DNA of 64,000 bases. Source: an uncultured Erysipelotrichaceae bacterium. GTDB taxonomy: Bacteria > Bacillota_I > Bacilli_A > Erysipelotrichales > Erysipelotrichaceae. The notes below the pieces were generated by a model that saw only the letters and a program-made list of their open reading frames with translations, was not told the DNA's origin and searched no databases. Below are positions 34,905 to 43,577 of this stretch, piece after piece (the first letter of the stretch is position 1; every line of letters starts with the position of its first letter). The position numbers were made by a program, and so were the translations under genes. The stretch spans positions 1 through 64,000 of the forward strand of contig CADBEA010000006.1 in assembly GCA_902793635.1 (NCBI GenBank), read 5' to 3'.

Positions 34905-35063
34905 TAAAATAAAAGCCGAAGGGTTGATATGTTCCCTCTTATGTAGAGGTGGGTATTCTTGGTCGTCCGTCAGGATTCCCGGCCGTACCGGGCCTTCAAC
35001 ACGGGAGTCGCCAGTCAGAATTCCCTTATATCAAAATGTAGGAAAAATATGTGGTCCTCCGGC
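34905..35063 (-). ncRNA. ssrS: Probable 6S-like regulatory RNA (about 159 nt)
   Basis: A non-coding stretch with transcript signals at both ends. A TATAAT box at 35075-35070 predicts a start at 35063, exactly where GCCGGAGG begins. This pairs (one mismatch) with CCTTCGGC at the 3' end, followed by TTTTATTTT. Internally GATAT pairs with ATATC, GGGAATTCT pairs with AGAATACCC around a mismatch, TGG pairs with CCA, and CCCGG/CCGGG caps the rod. A small hairpin CCTCT-ACATA-AGAGG sits on the 3' strand of a central open region. A long interrupted rod with a 3'-strand hairpin is 6S architecture. The position beside aspS matches 6S-1 (bsrA) in Bacillus subtilis. An unrelated structured RNA is the alternative. 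Confidence 0.6.
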
Positions 35064-35069
35064 AACTTC

Positions 35070-35075
35070 ATTATA
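35070..35075 (-). promoter_or_regulatory. -10 box of the 6S-like RNA gene
   Basis: Consensus TATAAT seven bases from the predicted RNA 5' end. It directly abuts the T-run of the aspS terminator, and the -35 region falls inside the terminator stem-loop. Confidence 0.5.
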
Positions 35076-35112
35076 AAACAAAGGTGTCAGACATTTACAG
35101 TCTTGACACCTT
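35075..35112 (-). terminator. hisS-aspS terminator
   Basis: Minus-strand AAGGTGTCA and TGACACCTT form a 9-bp stem around a 14-base loop, then TTGTTTT. Confidence 0.85.
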
Positions 35113-35117
35113 ATATA

Positions 35118-36875
35118 TTATTCGCTATCTTTTTTTGTTATTTCAATTCCGAGGATATCGAGCTGGGCCTTGTCGACGACGTTCGGCGCTTCGCTCATCA
35201 TGTCGAAGGAACTGTTGGTCGTCGGGAAGGCAACGACATCACGGATGTTGTCAGTGCCGGCAAGAACCATGACCAGACGTTCGAGACCGATGCCGACGCC
35301 GCCGTGCGGCGGTGTGCCGTACTTGAATGCGTCAAGGAAGAAGCCGAAGCGCTGTCTGGCTGATTCCATGGTCAGACCGATAGCCTCGAAGACCTTCTCC
35401 TGCAGATCCTGATCGTGGATACGGATCGAGCCGGAAAGCAGTTCGTAGCCGTTGATGACCAGGTCATAGGCACGTGAGCTGACATGTTCGGGATCGCTGA
35501 ACAGTTTGTCGACATCTTCCGCTTTCGGAGCTGTGAACGGATGATGGCATGCCACCCATCTGCCCTCTTCCTCGCTGTATTCAAACATCGGGAAATCGGT
35601 GACCCACAGGAATCTGTAGACATTCTGAGGAATGATATCCAGTTCATGAGCGAGTCTGACACGCAGGGCACCAAGCGCGCTCAATGCGATCTTCGGTGTA
35701 TCGGCGATGATCAGCACCAGGTCGTTGTCATGCATGTCAAGTTCGCGGACGACGGCTTCTTTTTCGCTTTCGCTCAGCGGCTTGACAATGGAACCGGTCA
35801 GGGTGCCGTTTTCCATCTTCAGATACGCCAGTGCCTTGGCCTTGAAGCCGTGTTTGACGAAATCCTGCAGCTTGTCGAGACCCTTGCGGCTGTATTTGTC
35901 AGCGGCGTTTTCGAAACGCAGTGCACCGATGACGCCATTATTGTCGAGGACATTGCGGAAAACCTGGAATTCCGTGTCTTTGAACAGACCGGAAAGATCA
36001 CAGATCTCATTGCCGTAGCGCAGGTCCGGTTTGTCCGTGCCGAAGCGGCGGATACATTCCGCGTATGGAATGCGGACGAACTGTTCTTCAAGGTCGACAT
36101 TGATCGTTCCCCTGAAGATCTCGCGCATCAGCTTTTCGACGACTGCGAAGACGGTGTCTTCATCACCGAAGCTCATTTCGATATCGATCTGGGTGAATTC
36201 CGGCTGACGGTCGGAACGCAGGTCTTCGTCACGGAAACATCTGGCGATCTGGAAATACTTTTCCATGCCGGCGATCATCAGCAGCTGCTTGTAGATCTGC
36301 GGAGACTGCGGCAATGCCCAGAATTTGCCGTTGTAGATACGGGAAGGAACCAGATAGTCACGCGCTCCTTCCGGCGTGGAACGGGCCAGGATCGGTGTTT
36401 CGACTTCAACGAAGCCTTCCTGATCGAGCACGTTGCGGGCGATCATGCATACCTTGTGTCTGAGCATCAGGATCTGCTGCAGAACCGGTCTTCTGAGATC
36501 GAGATAACGGTATTTCAGACGGTTGTCTTCACTGGTGTCAGTATCATCGGCGATCGTGATCGGCGCTGTTTCGGCCCGGTTGACGATCGTCACGTCGCTG
36601 GCCAGCACTTCGATTTCACCGGTCTTCATCTTCGGATTGGCAGCCGAACGCAGCTGCACGGTGCCGCTGACCTGCAGGATGAATTCACTGCGCACTTCCT
36701 GCACTTTGCCAGCGGTCGTTTCGTCGAAGGTGATCTGGCAGATGCCGGAACGGTCACGCAGGTCGATGAAGACCAGCGAGCCGAGGTTTCTCCGTTTTGC
36801 CACCCAGCCGATCAGGGTGACGTTTTCATTGACGTTGCTGCGGCTCAATTCGCCGCATCCGCATGTACGTTTCAT
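35118..36875 (-). CDS. aspS: Aspartate--tRNA ligase
   Basis: A 585-residue class-II synthetase. An N-terminal OB-fold anticodon-binding domain (about 1-110) is followed by the catalytic core. Motif 2 is ARCFRDEDLRSDRQPEFTQID. A GAD insertion domain, as in bacterial-type AspRS, precedes motif 3, GIGLERLVMVLAG. The ATG shares one base with the hisS stop (TAATG), and AAGGGG lies upstream, so synthesis is coupled to hisS and controlled by the T-box. The C-terminal LGIEITKKD is normal. Confidence 0.96.
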   Translation of the reverse strand: MKRTCGCGELSRSNVNENVTLIGWVAKRRNLGSLVFIDLRDRSGICQITFDETTAGKVQEVRSEFILQVSGTVQLRSAANPKMKTGEIEVLASDVTIVNRAETAPITIADDTDTSEDNRLKYRYLDLRRPVLQQILMLRHKVCMIARNVLDQEGFVEVETPILARSTPEGARDYLVPSRIYNGKFWALPQSPQIYKQLLMIAGMEKYFQIARCFRDEDLRSDRQPEFTQIDIEMSFGDEDTVFAVVEKLMREIFRGTINVDLEEQFVRIPYAECIRRFGTDKPDLRYGNEICDLSGLFKDTEFQVFRNVLDNNGVIGALRFENAADKYSRKGLDKLQDFVKHGFKAKALAYLKMENGTLTGSIVKPLSESEKEAVVRELDMHDNDLVLIIADTPKIALSALGALRVRLAHELDIIPQNVYRFLWVTDFPMFEYSEEEGRWVACHHPFTAPKAEDVDKLFSDPEHVSSRAYDLVINGYELLSGSIRIHDQDLQEKVFEAIGLTMESARQRFGFFLDAFKYGTPPHGGVGIGLERLVMVLAGTDNIRDVVAFPTTNSSFDMMSEAPNVVDKAQLDILGIEITKKDSE

Positions 36876-38140
36876 TATTGTTCCCCTTCCCATTTTCTGA
36901 TTGTTTCAGCCAGTTCTTTCATTGCCACACTGACCTGGCTGCGGTCCGGCAGTTTGACATTTACCGTGCCGTTTTTCACTTCATCCTCACCGATGATGAC
37001 GGTGTATTTCGCACCGCTGCGGTCGGCGCTCTTGAACTGCGCCTTGAGCGAACGCGGCACCATGTTGCCTTCCGCCACGATGCCGGCCTTACGCAGATCC
37101 TGCACCGTCTTCAGCACGGTGCTTCCCACCTGACCAAGACCGATCACATAGGCGGCGCATGCCGGTTCTTCCTTGAAGGCGTGGCCTTCTTCCTTTGCCA
37201 GAGCGATCAGACGCTCCATGCCGATTGCGAAGCCGATGCCGGAAAGATCGGGACCGCCGTAATAGGATACAAAGTGGTCATAACGGCCGCCGGCGAAGAC
37301 GGTCGCCTGGGCACCGGAATCGGGTCTTGTCGAGACGACTTCGAAGACGGTGTGGGTATAGTAGTCCAGGCCTCTGACCAGATGTTCGTCGATCTCATAC
37401 GGAATGCCAAGCTCGTCCAGGCATTTCAGCACCTGATCGAAATAAGCGCGGGATTCCTCATTCAGATATTCGCTGAGCTTCGGGGCTGTCTTCATGCAGT
37501 CTTTGTCATGGTCGACCTTGCAGTCAAGAATGCGCAGCGGATTCTGTTCATATCTTCTCTGGCAGTCACCGCACAACTCGGAAAGATACGGTGCGAAGTG
37601 CTTTTTGAGAGCTTGGCGGTAGGCGGCTCTTGATTCGTCGTCACCCAGCGTGTTGATCAGTACCTTGACTGAGGAAATGTCCATGGACTTGACGATGTCA
37701 TAGCCAAGAGCGATCGTTTCGGCGTCGAGTTCCGGTGATTTGGCACCGATGTTTTCAATGCCGAACTGGGTGAACTGACGCTGTCTGCCCTTCTGGGGAC
37801 GTTCGTGACGGAACATCGCGCCAAGATACCAGAACCTGGCCGGCAGTTCCATGGAACCGTAAAGCTTGTGCTGATCAAAGGCGCGGATGACACCGGCGGT
37901 GCCTTCCGGCCGCAGCGTATAGGATTCCTGTCCCATCGCGAAAGTGTACATTTCCTTGTTGACCATATCGGAACTGTCATTTTCACGCTTGAAGACTTTC
38001 GTATCTTCAAAATACGGGGTTCTGATTTCGCGGTAGCGGTACAGTTCGGTAATGCGGCGGATCTTTTCCTCGGCATCATGCCAGGCAGCGATCTCCTCCG
38101 GCAGGATGTCGTATGTGCCCCTTGGTGTCTGATAGTTCAT
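36875..38140 (-). CDS. hisS: Histidine--tRNA ligase
   Basis: A 421-residue class-II synthetase beginning MNYQTPRGTYDILPEE. Motif 2 is ARFWYLGAMFRHERPQKGRQRQF. The histidine-specific blocks LVRGLDYYTHTVFE and GGRYDHFVSYYGG are clear, and a C-terminal anticodon-binding domain ends the protein. The start at 38140 has AAGGAGG upstream; the longer frame would run into the leader. It is first in hisS-aspS, directly after the T-box terminator. Confidence 0.97.
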   Translation of the reverse strand: MNYQTPRGTYDILPEEIAAWHDAEEKIRRITELYRYREIRTPYFEDTKVFKRENDSSDMVNKEMYTFAMGQESYTLRPEGTAGVIRAFDQHKLYGSMELPARFWYLGAMFRHERPQKGRQRQFTQFGIENIGAKSPELDAETIALGYDIVKSMDISSVKVLINTLGDDESRAAYRQALKKHFAPYLSELCGDCQRRYEQNPLRILDCKVDHDKDCMKTAPKLSEYLNEESRAYFDQVLKCLDELGIPYEIDEHLVRGLDYYTHTVFEVVSTRPDSGAQATVFAGGRYDHFVSYYGGPDLSGIGFAIGMERLIALAKEEGHAFKEEPACAAYVIGLGQVGSTVLKTVQDLRKAGIVAEGNMVPRSLKAQFKSADRSGAKYTVIIGEDEVKNGTVNVKLPDRSQVSVAMKELAETIRKWEGEQ

Positions 38141-38159
38141 GTTTCCTTCCTCCTTAAAA

Positions 38160-38186
38160 TAAAAAGCGTCCTCATCCAAGGACGCT
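38160..38186 (-). terminator. T-box-controlled terminator of hisS-aspS
   Basis: Minus-strand AGCGTCCT-TGGATG-AGGACGCT, a perfect 8-bp stem, then TTTTTATTTT just before the hisS ribosome site. The 5' strand can instead be sequestered by the antiterminator containing the T-box sequence. Confidence 0.92.
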
Positions 38187-38380
38187 GTGCGCGCGGTACC
38201 ACCTTAGTTCATGCTTTCGCATGCCCTTTCTCCTTAACGCGGAATACGTACGTTCCTACTGAATTTCAGAACATCTTCTCAGGAGTGTCTTTCCCGTCCG
38301 CTTCTGCCAATGCTTTCACCGTACCATTGTCGCTGTATCAGTCCTGAGCGGGATCTCTCCGTCATTGAATTTTTGATAAC
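38187..38380 (-). promoter_or_regulatory. T-box riboswitch leader of hisS-aspS
   Basis: The invariant T-box AAGGTGGTACCGCG is at 38205-38192. Stem I is recognisable: CTCAGGA (38348-38342) pairs with TCCTGAG (38284-38278), and the distal loop contains GGTGAAA. The specifier side of the internal loop, immediately before TCCTGAG, reads GACAC (38289-38285). That is GAC for Asp overlapping CAC for His, matching the two synthetases encoded. Uncharged tRNA binding should stabilise the antiterminator and let transcription pass. Confidence 0.9.
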
Positions 38381-38386
38381 GCAGTC

Positions 38387-38415
38387 ATTATAGACCCATT
38401 TGCGGGTTTAAACAA
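38387..38415 (-). promoter_or_regulatory. T-box/hisS promoter
   Basis: Minus-strand TTGTTT (38415-38410), 17 bp, consensus TATAAT (38392-38387). It begins directly after the rsh stop codon. Confidence 0.7.
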
Positions 38416-38418
38416 GCG

Positions 38419-40620
38419 TCACTGCGCGGTGCGGACGACCGACTGCACCGATTCGACCTTGCGGACGTTGGCAATGACATTGTTGACATGTTCAAGATCG
38501 TGGACTCTGACGGTCATCTTGATCGTGCAGGTCAGGGTCTCGTGGTCGACAGTGGCGTTGACTGCCTCCATCGGTGCCTTGCACTGGGAGACGACGGTCA
38601 CGATATCGGTCAGCAGGAAGCTGCGGTCAAAGGCCCGAACCACCAGTTCCGAATCGTAGTATCTTTCCGTGTCGCCTTCGTCCCAGTAGACGTCGATCAG
38701 ACGTGACTTGACGCCCTGGATGTTGGCGCATTCGCGGCGGTGCACCTTGACACCTTCGTTCTTGGTGATATAGCCGACGATATCGTCGCCGTAGACAGGT
38801 TTGCAGCAATGCGACAGCGACATCTTCATCGTGTCGATGCCGGGGATGACCAGACCGCTCTTGGAAATGCGCTTCGGTGCCTCACGGGCGAAGATGTGGC
38901 TCAGTGCCTCGTCTTCGGAAATGCGCGATTTCTGATTGGTCAGCCGCTCGATCACCTTGGTCGTGCTGATTGATTTGACAGCGATGCCGTACATCAGATC
39001 TGTATAGTTGGAAACCCGGAATTCCTTATAGACATGCTCGAATTTCTTCTTGTCCATATAGTCTTTCGGATCAAAGCCGCGGCGCCGCAGTTCGTCACTC
39101 AGCATCCGCTCACCGTCCGTCACCCTTGCCTCATGCTTTTCGGTTTCCTTCCTGGCCAGGTAGCTGCGGATCTTGTTGCGGGCCTGGTTGGTCTTGACGA
39201 ATTTCAGCCAGTCCTCACTCGGACCGGTGCCCTTCATCGTCTTGATCTGCACGACATCACCGGTATGCAGTTCAGTATTCAGCGGCACCATGGCGTCATT
39301 GACGATGGCACCGACCGTGGTATGACCGACATCGGTATGGATGCGGTAAGCGAAGTCAATCGGCGTCGCGCCGCTCGGCAGGTCGATGACCCTTCCCTTC
39401 GGGGTCATGACGTAGACGTTGGCCGAGAAGACATCCTTCTGCAGGGTCTCCATGTATTCGGAAGCTGTCTCGCTGCTCTCCTCTTCGCTGTAGACGGCGA
39501 AGTTCTTGAACCAGGACAGTTTTTCCTCGATTTCGCGCTGTTCGGCTCTCGCGTCGTATTTGCGGCCTTCCTTGTAGCGCCAGTGGGCGGCGACACCGCG
39601 TTCGGCGATGGCGTCCATCTCCTCGGTGCGGATCTGCACTTCGAAGATACGGCCCTCGTCACCGATGATCGTCGTGTGCAGGGACTGATACATGTTCGTT
39701 TTCGGAACGGCGATATAGTCCTTCAGACGGCCCGGGATCGGTTTGTATTTGGCGTGGATATAGCCGAGGATCTCATAGCAGTTCTGCTCGGTCCTGGTGA
39801 CAATGCGGATGGCCAGCAGGTCAAGGATCTCATCGAAGCGCTTGTGCTTGGTGATCATCTTACGGTAGATCGAATACAGATGCTTGGAACGGCCGAAAAT
39901 GCGGAATTCGATGTTGTGCTCTTCCAGCATCTCGCTGATTTCGCGGATCATCGTGTTGACCGATTCGTCACGTTCTGTCTTCTTCGCTTCAACGAGGTGA
40001 GCGATATGATAGTATTCCTCACGGTTCAGATAATAGAAACTGAGGTCTTCAAGTTCGTTTTTGATGGCGCTGATACCAAGCCGGTGGGCGATCGGCGCAT
40101 AGACGTCCAGTGTTTCCGAGGCGATGCGCTTCTGTGATTTCTCCGGCTGATACTGCAGGGTGCGCATGTTATGCAGGCGGTCGACGAGCTTGATGAGAAT
40201 GACACGCACGTCTTTCGCCATGGCAATGAAGATCTTGCGGTGGTTGGCCGCCTGGTATTCGGGATCGTCCTTGCCTTTGTAGGTCAGAGTGCCGATCTTG
40301 GTGACCGCTTCAACCAGCTCGGCGATCTCTTCATCAAAATCCTTCGCCAGTTCCTCACGGCTGATGCCGCAGTCTTCAATTGCGTCATGCAGGAAACCGG
40401 CCGCGATCGTCTGCGGACCGACCCGCAGTGTCGCGAGAATATAGGCAACGTTGATGAGATGAATGAAATACGGTTCACCGCTGCGCCTGAACTGGCCGGC
40501 ATGGTGCTCGGCAGCGTAGTTCGCCGCCCGGCGGATCAGCTCCAGGCTGTTGGCGTCATGAATATAACTGCCTGCTTCCTTCATCACATCTTCCACTCCG
40601 GGATTTACATGATCTGACAT
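38419..40620 (-). CDS. relA: Bifunctional (p)ppGpp synthetase/hydrolase Rel
   Basis: A 733-residue long RelA/SpoT homologue controlling the stringent response. The hydrolase HD motif is intact (AAGFLHDAIEDC). The synthetase domain follows (about 230-350, with RIVTRTEQNCYEILG). Then come a TGS domain (VYVMTPKGRVIDLPSGATPIDFAY), a zinc-finger region (HCCKPVYGDDIVGY) and a C-terminal ACT domain. Both activities should be present. It lies downstream of apt but is separated from it by a terminator. Confidence 0.96.
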   Translation of the reverse strand: MSDHVNPGVEDVMKEAGSYIHDANSLELIRRAANYAAEHHAGQFRRSGEPYFIHLINVAYILATLRVGPQTIAAGFLHDAIEDCGISREELAKDFDEEIAELVEAVTKIGTLTYKGKDDPEYQAANHRKIFIAMAKDVRVILIKLVDRLHNMRTLQYQPEKSQKRIASETLDVYAPIAHRLGISAIKNELEDLSFYYLNREEYYHIAHLVEAKKTERDESVNTMIREISEMLEEHNIEFRIFGRSKHLYSIYRKMITKHKRFDEILDLLAIRIVTRTEQNCYEILGYIHAKYKPIPGRLKDYIAVPKTNMYQSLHTTIIGDEGRIFEVQIRTEEMDAIAERGVAAHWRYKEGRKYDARAEQREIEEKLSWFKNFAVYSEEESSETASEYMETLQKDVFSANVYVMTPKGRVIDLPSGATPIDFAYRIHTDVGHTTVGAIVNDAMVPLNTELHTGDVVQIKTMKGTGPSEDWLKFVKTNQARNKIRSYLARKETEKHEARVTDGERMLSDELRRRGFDPKDYMDKKKFEHVYKEFRVSNYTDLMYGIAVKSISTTKVIERLTNQKSRISEDEALSHIFAREAPKRISKSGLVIPGIDTMKMSLSHCCKPVYGDDIVGYITKNEGVKVHRRECANIQGVKSRLIDVYWDEGDTERYYDSELVVRAFDRSFLLTDIVTVVSQCKAPMEAVNATVDHETLTCTIKMTVRVHDLEHVNNVIANVRKVESVQSVVRTAQ

Positions 40621-40648
40621 TCATCTCACCTCCTCTCACTGTTCGTTA

Positions 40649-40675
40649 GAAAAAATCGAAGATTTCTCTTCGATT
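40649..40675 (-). terminator. Terminator between apt and rel
   Basis: Minus-strand AATCGAAGA-GAAA-TCTTCGATT, a 9-bp stem with a GAAA tetraloop, then TTTTTC. It overlaps the last base of the apt stop codon. Rel expression therefore depends on read-through or an unseen promoter in the 50-bp gap. Confidence 0.85.
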
Positions 40676-41207
40676 ACTGGTCACTCATCTGCAGCAGCGA
40701 CAGAACTTCGTAGTCCGCCAGTACCTTGCGGCCTTCCATACCGTTGCCGTACAGTTCGATGACGAAGGCAAATCCGGCCACGGTGCCACCCAGTTTTTCA
40801 ACCAGTTCGGCAGCTGCCTTGGCAGTGCCGCCTGTGGCAAGCAGATCATCGATGATCAGAACTCTGTCACCAGGCTTGATCGCATCTTTATGGACATGGA
40901 TCTCCGCTGTTCCGTATTCAAGGTCGTAGCTGACGCTGACTGTCTCACGCGGCAGTTTGCCGGGTTTTCTGGCCGGCACAAAACTGAGGCCGAGATCAAG
41001 GGCGACCGGTGCGCCGAAAATGAAACCGCGGCTTTCCGGACCGACGACGACGTTCGCATCGATTTTCTTGGCGAATTCCTCAAATTGATCAGTAGCTTCA
41101 CGGAACGCTTCCGGATGCTGGAGTACAGGTGTGACGTCACGGAACAGAATTCCCTTGATCGGGAAGTCTCTTACGGATGCGATATAGTCTTCAAGATTGA
41201 CTGCCAT
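40674..41207 (-). CDS. apt: Adenine phosphoribosyltransferase
   Basis: A 177-residue purine salvage enzyme making AMP from adenine and PRPP. The PRPP-binding motif VLIIDDLLATGGTA is intact, and GPESRGFIFGAPVA is the adenine-side loop. The ATG at 41207 is preceded by GGGAGG at good spacing; a slightly earlier ATG at 41216 abuts that site. The recJ-apt-rel order is common in Bacillota. Confidence 0.96.
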   Translation of the reverse strand: MAVNLEDYIASVRDFPIKGILFRDVTPVLQHPEAFREATDQFEEFAKKIDANVVVGPESRGFIFGAPVALDLGLSFVPARKPGKLPRETVSVSYDLEYGTAEIHVHKDAIKPGDRVLIIDDLLATGGTAKAAAELVEKLGGTVAGFAFVIELYGNGMEGRKVLADYEVLSLLQMSDQ

Positions 41208-41272
41208 GGCTTTCATTCCTCCCTTGATTAAAGATAATCGTATTATACAACAATGCGGCTGAAATGGCGCAT

Positions 41273-42862
41273 TTATTCCATATTTTCAATTTCAAGCTGA
41301 CAGGCGATCCTACCCTTCCAGCGGTTGATCATCAGATGTCCGTACAGATATCTGATATCAGCGGGAATGGTGATATTCTTGCGCCGGTAGAGCACTGCTT
41401 CGAGCCGCCCGGCCGCGCAGGGAATTTCATATTTGATGACTTTCGGTGTCTCATAGACAGCCAAGGGATGCGAGACCGGCAGTGCGAACAGCGTACTGAT
41501 TTCTTTTGAGAACGGCTGCAGCCCTTCCAGATCCATAATGGCGTCGATCGTGATATCGCTGCCGGAAAGCAGAATGGCCGGTGTCTCTTCGCTGATTTCT
41601 TCAAGACTGACTTCCTGCATCTTCTCCTTCACCCGCGCCAGGAAAGACGGCAGGTCCGCTTCATGCACACTGAGGCCGACCGCCTGTTCATGGCCGCCGA
41701 ACGCGCAGAGTTCGGGAAACGGCGCCAGAAAGGCAAACAGATCGAAGCCCGGCACACTGCGGCCGCTGCCCTTGTACAGATCCTCATTACGGGTCATGAC
41801 CAGCACCGGTTTATGCACCGCCGAGGAGATCCGGCCGGCGATCAGACCGCAGATGCCTTCGTGGAAATCATCCCGGCAGATCACCGGCATGGCATCATCG
41901 CCGATCATTTCTTCGGCGATTTTCGCCTGGGCGTCGGAAAGCGCCTTGCGGGCGTCATTGACCTGGCCGATCTGCAGAGCGTAGGAAGAAACGGTTTTTT
42001 CATCACGGGCCAGCAGATAACGCGGCACCGTGTTGACATTGGAAAGATCATTCATGCGGCCGACGCTGTTGAGCTTGGGAACGATCTGGAAAGCAATCGT
42101 CCGCATCGTTACCGGACTGCCCGGATACAGCAAAGCGTACAGGGAGCGCGGTTTCTTCTGGCGCAGCACGTTCATGCCTTTGAGAATGATACGTCTGGTC
42201 TCGCGCCATACCGGCATGACGTCGGCAATCGCGGCAACCGCCGCCATCGCTGTCAGTTCATCATTGTCACCGATCAGATTGCGGCTGATTTCCAGAGCCA
42301 CGCCGGCCCCGGAAAGATATTCATATTCCGGTTCCATGTAGTCGGGATGGACGACGATATCGGCATCGATTTCCTCTTCGATGCGGTGATGGTCGGTAAT
42401 GATCAGATCCAGATTCAGCTTCCTGGCTTCCGCCATGGCTTCGAACGCCTTGACGCCGTTGTCGACCGTCATGATCAGGGAATAGCCCTTTTCATAAGCC
42501 AGCCGGACGGTGGCGGCGGACAGGCCGTAGCCTTCCCGGAAACGGTCGGGAATATAATAGCCGTTTTCAATATGCAGCAGATCGAGGGTCCGCTTCATGA
42601 TGGCGGTGCTGCAGATGCCGTCAGCATCATAGTCGCCTCCGACAAAGACCTTTTCATGATTGCGCTGAGCAGCCAGGATCCTTTTACAGGCCGCCTTCAC
42701 ACATGGCGCGCTGCTGGTGCGCAGATCGTCGTCACCGCTCAGCAGTTCTTCGATCTGCTCATCGCGCAGGCCGTTGGCGGCGAAAACCTTCGCGCAGAGC
42801 GGCGAAAGTCCGTACTTCTCATATTGTTCCGTATTTCTGATGTCAAGCAGTCGGTAGGTCAT
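41273..42862 (-). CDS. recJ: RecJ-family single-strand DNA exonuclease (short form)
   Basis: A 529-residue DHH/DHHA1 phosphoesterase degrading ssDNA 5' to 3'. Motif I GGDYDADGICS, motif III (ITDHH), GAGVALEI and the DHHA1 motif KGSGRS with FGGHEQAVG are present. Bacillus RecJ is nearly 800 residues, so this one lacks the long C-terminal extension. It overlaps the upstream HAD gene by 4 bp and precedes apt by 65 bp. Confidence 0.92.
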   Translation of the reverse strand: MTYRLLDIRNTEQYEKYGLSPLCAKVFAANGLRDEQIEELLSGDDDLRTSSAPCVKAACKRILAAQRNHEKVFVGGDYDADGICSTAIMKRTLDLLHIENGYYIPDRFREGYGLSAATVRLAYEKGYSLIMTVDNGVKAFEAMAEARKLNLDLIITDHHRIEEEIDADIVVHPDYMEPEYEYLSGAGVALEISRNLIGDNDELTAMAAVAAIADVMPVWRETRRIILKGMNVLRQKKPRSLYALLYPGSPVTMRTIAFQIVPKLNSVGRMNDLSNVNTVPRYLLARDEKTVSSYALQIGQVNDARKALSDAQAKIAEEMIGDDAMPVICRDDFHEGICGLIAGRISSAVHKPVLVMTRNEDLYKGSGRSVPGFDLFAFLAPFPELCAFGGHEQAVGLSVHEADLPSFLARVKEKMQEVSLEEISEETPAILLSGSDITIDAIMDLEGLQPFSKEISTLFALPVSHPLAVYETPKVIKYEIPCAAGRLEAVLYRRKNITIPADIRYLYGHLMINRWKGRIACQLEIENME

Positions 42863-43524
42863 ATGTCTTCCCTGTTTTCCTCCAGCAGCGTGATGACATC
42901 AAGCAGTGAATCGCGCTGCAGATCAAGAGCGGCTTTCATCTCGTCGTCGGGCACGATCGTATCGGGAATGAAGCAGGAACGCATTCCGGCGGCCTTGGCC
43001 GCCAGGATGCCCTGCTTGGAGTCTTCCAGAACCAGGCAGTTCGCCGGACTTACACCGAGTTCAGCGGCGCCGCGCAGAAAGATCTCAGGATCCGGCTTGG
43101 CATGGGTAACCATGTCACCGCAGACGATGACATCGTATTTCAGCGGTTTGGAACAGGTGTTGATCAGTGCTTCGACATAGGCTCTCGCACTGCTGGAACA
43201 GATGGCGACTTTGTAATTATGTTCTTCCAGATAAGTGAACAGTTCGATCAGACCCTTCCGGTTCAGGCAGTCGGTATTGATGCTGCGCCAGAAATCCAGA
43301 TCAAAACGCTTGGCCCGGATCTTTGGCAGAATATCGCCGAGACCGGGAATCGATGCGATATAGCGGGCGTTGTCACGGCCGCCGGCACCGGTGATCTTCT
43401 GGAAGAAATCTTCCGGATAGGTAATGCCGTACTTCTTGCCCTCATCACGCCATATCTGCTGGGCGACGATCTCGGTATCGAACATCAGACCGTCACAGTC
43501 AAAGATAACCGCGTCAATTTTCAT
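42859..43524 (-). CDS. HAD-superfamily phosphatase, beta-phosphoglucomutase-like
   Basis: A 221-residue HAD enzyme. Motif I is FDCDGLMFD, with the D-x-D nucleophile and acid both kept. Motif II is AICSSSARA, and VTHAKPDPEIF and VLEDSKQGILAAKAAGM supply the lysine and the metal-binding acids. A helical cap lies between motifs I and II. The likely substrate is a sugar phosphate or phosphoglycolate. AAGGAGG precedes the ATG at 43524. It is translationally coupled to recJ. Confidence 0.9.
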   Translation of the reverse strand: MKIDAVIFDCDGLMFDTEIVAQQIWRDEGKKYGITYPEDFFQKITGAGGRDNARYIASIPGLGDILPKIRAKRFDLDFWRSINTDCLNRKGLIELFTYLEEHNYKVAICSSSARAYVEALINTCSKPLKYDVIVCGDMVTHAKPDPEIFLRGAAELGVSPANCLVLEDSKQGILAAKAAGMRSCFIPDTIVPDDEMKAALDLQRDSLLDVITLLEENREDI

Positions 43525-43543
43525 AAACTGATTCCTCCTTAGC

Positions 43544-43571
43544 AAAAGACAGCAGGCCAAAGCCCGCTGTC
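43544..43571 (-). terminator. secDF terminator
   Basis: Minus-strand GACAGCGGGC-TTTG-GCCTGCTGTC with one mismatch, then TTTTG. It falls just before the ribosome site of the next gene. Confidence 0.75.
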
Positions 43572-43577
43572 AAAATA

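Noticed and set aside
35484-37133. 549-codon rightward frame opposite aspS and hisS
   Set aside because: It is antisense to two essential synthetases with full motifs, so it is a composition artefact.
41663-43180. 505-codon rightward frame opposite recJ and the HAD gene
   Set aside because: It has no start context or domain; the opposite strand encodes intact DHH and HAD motifs.
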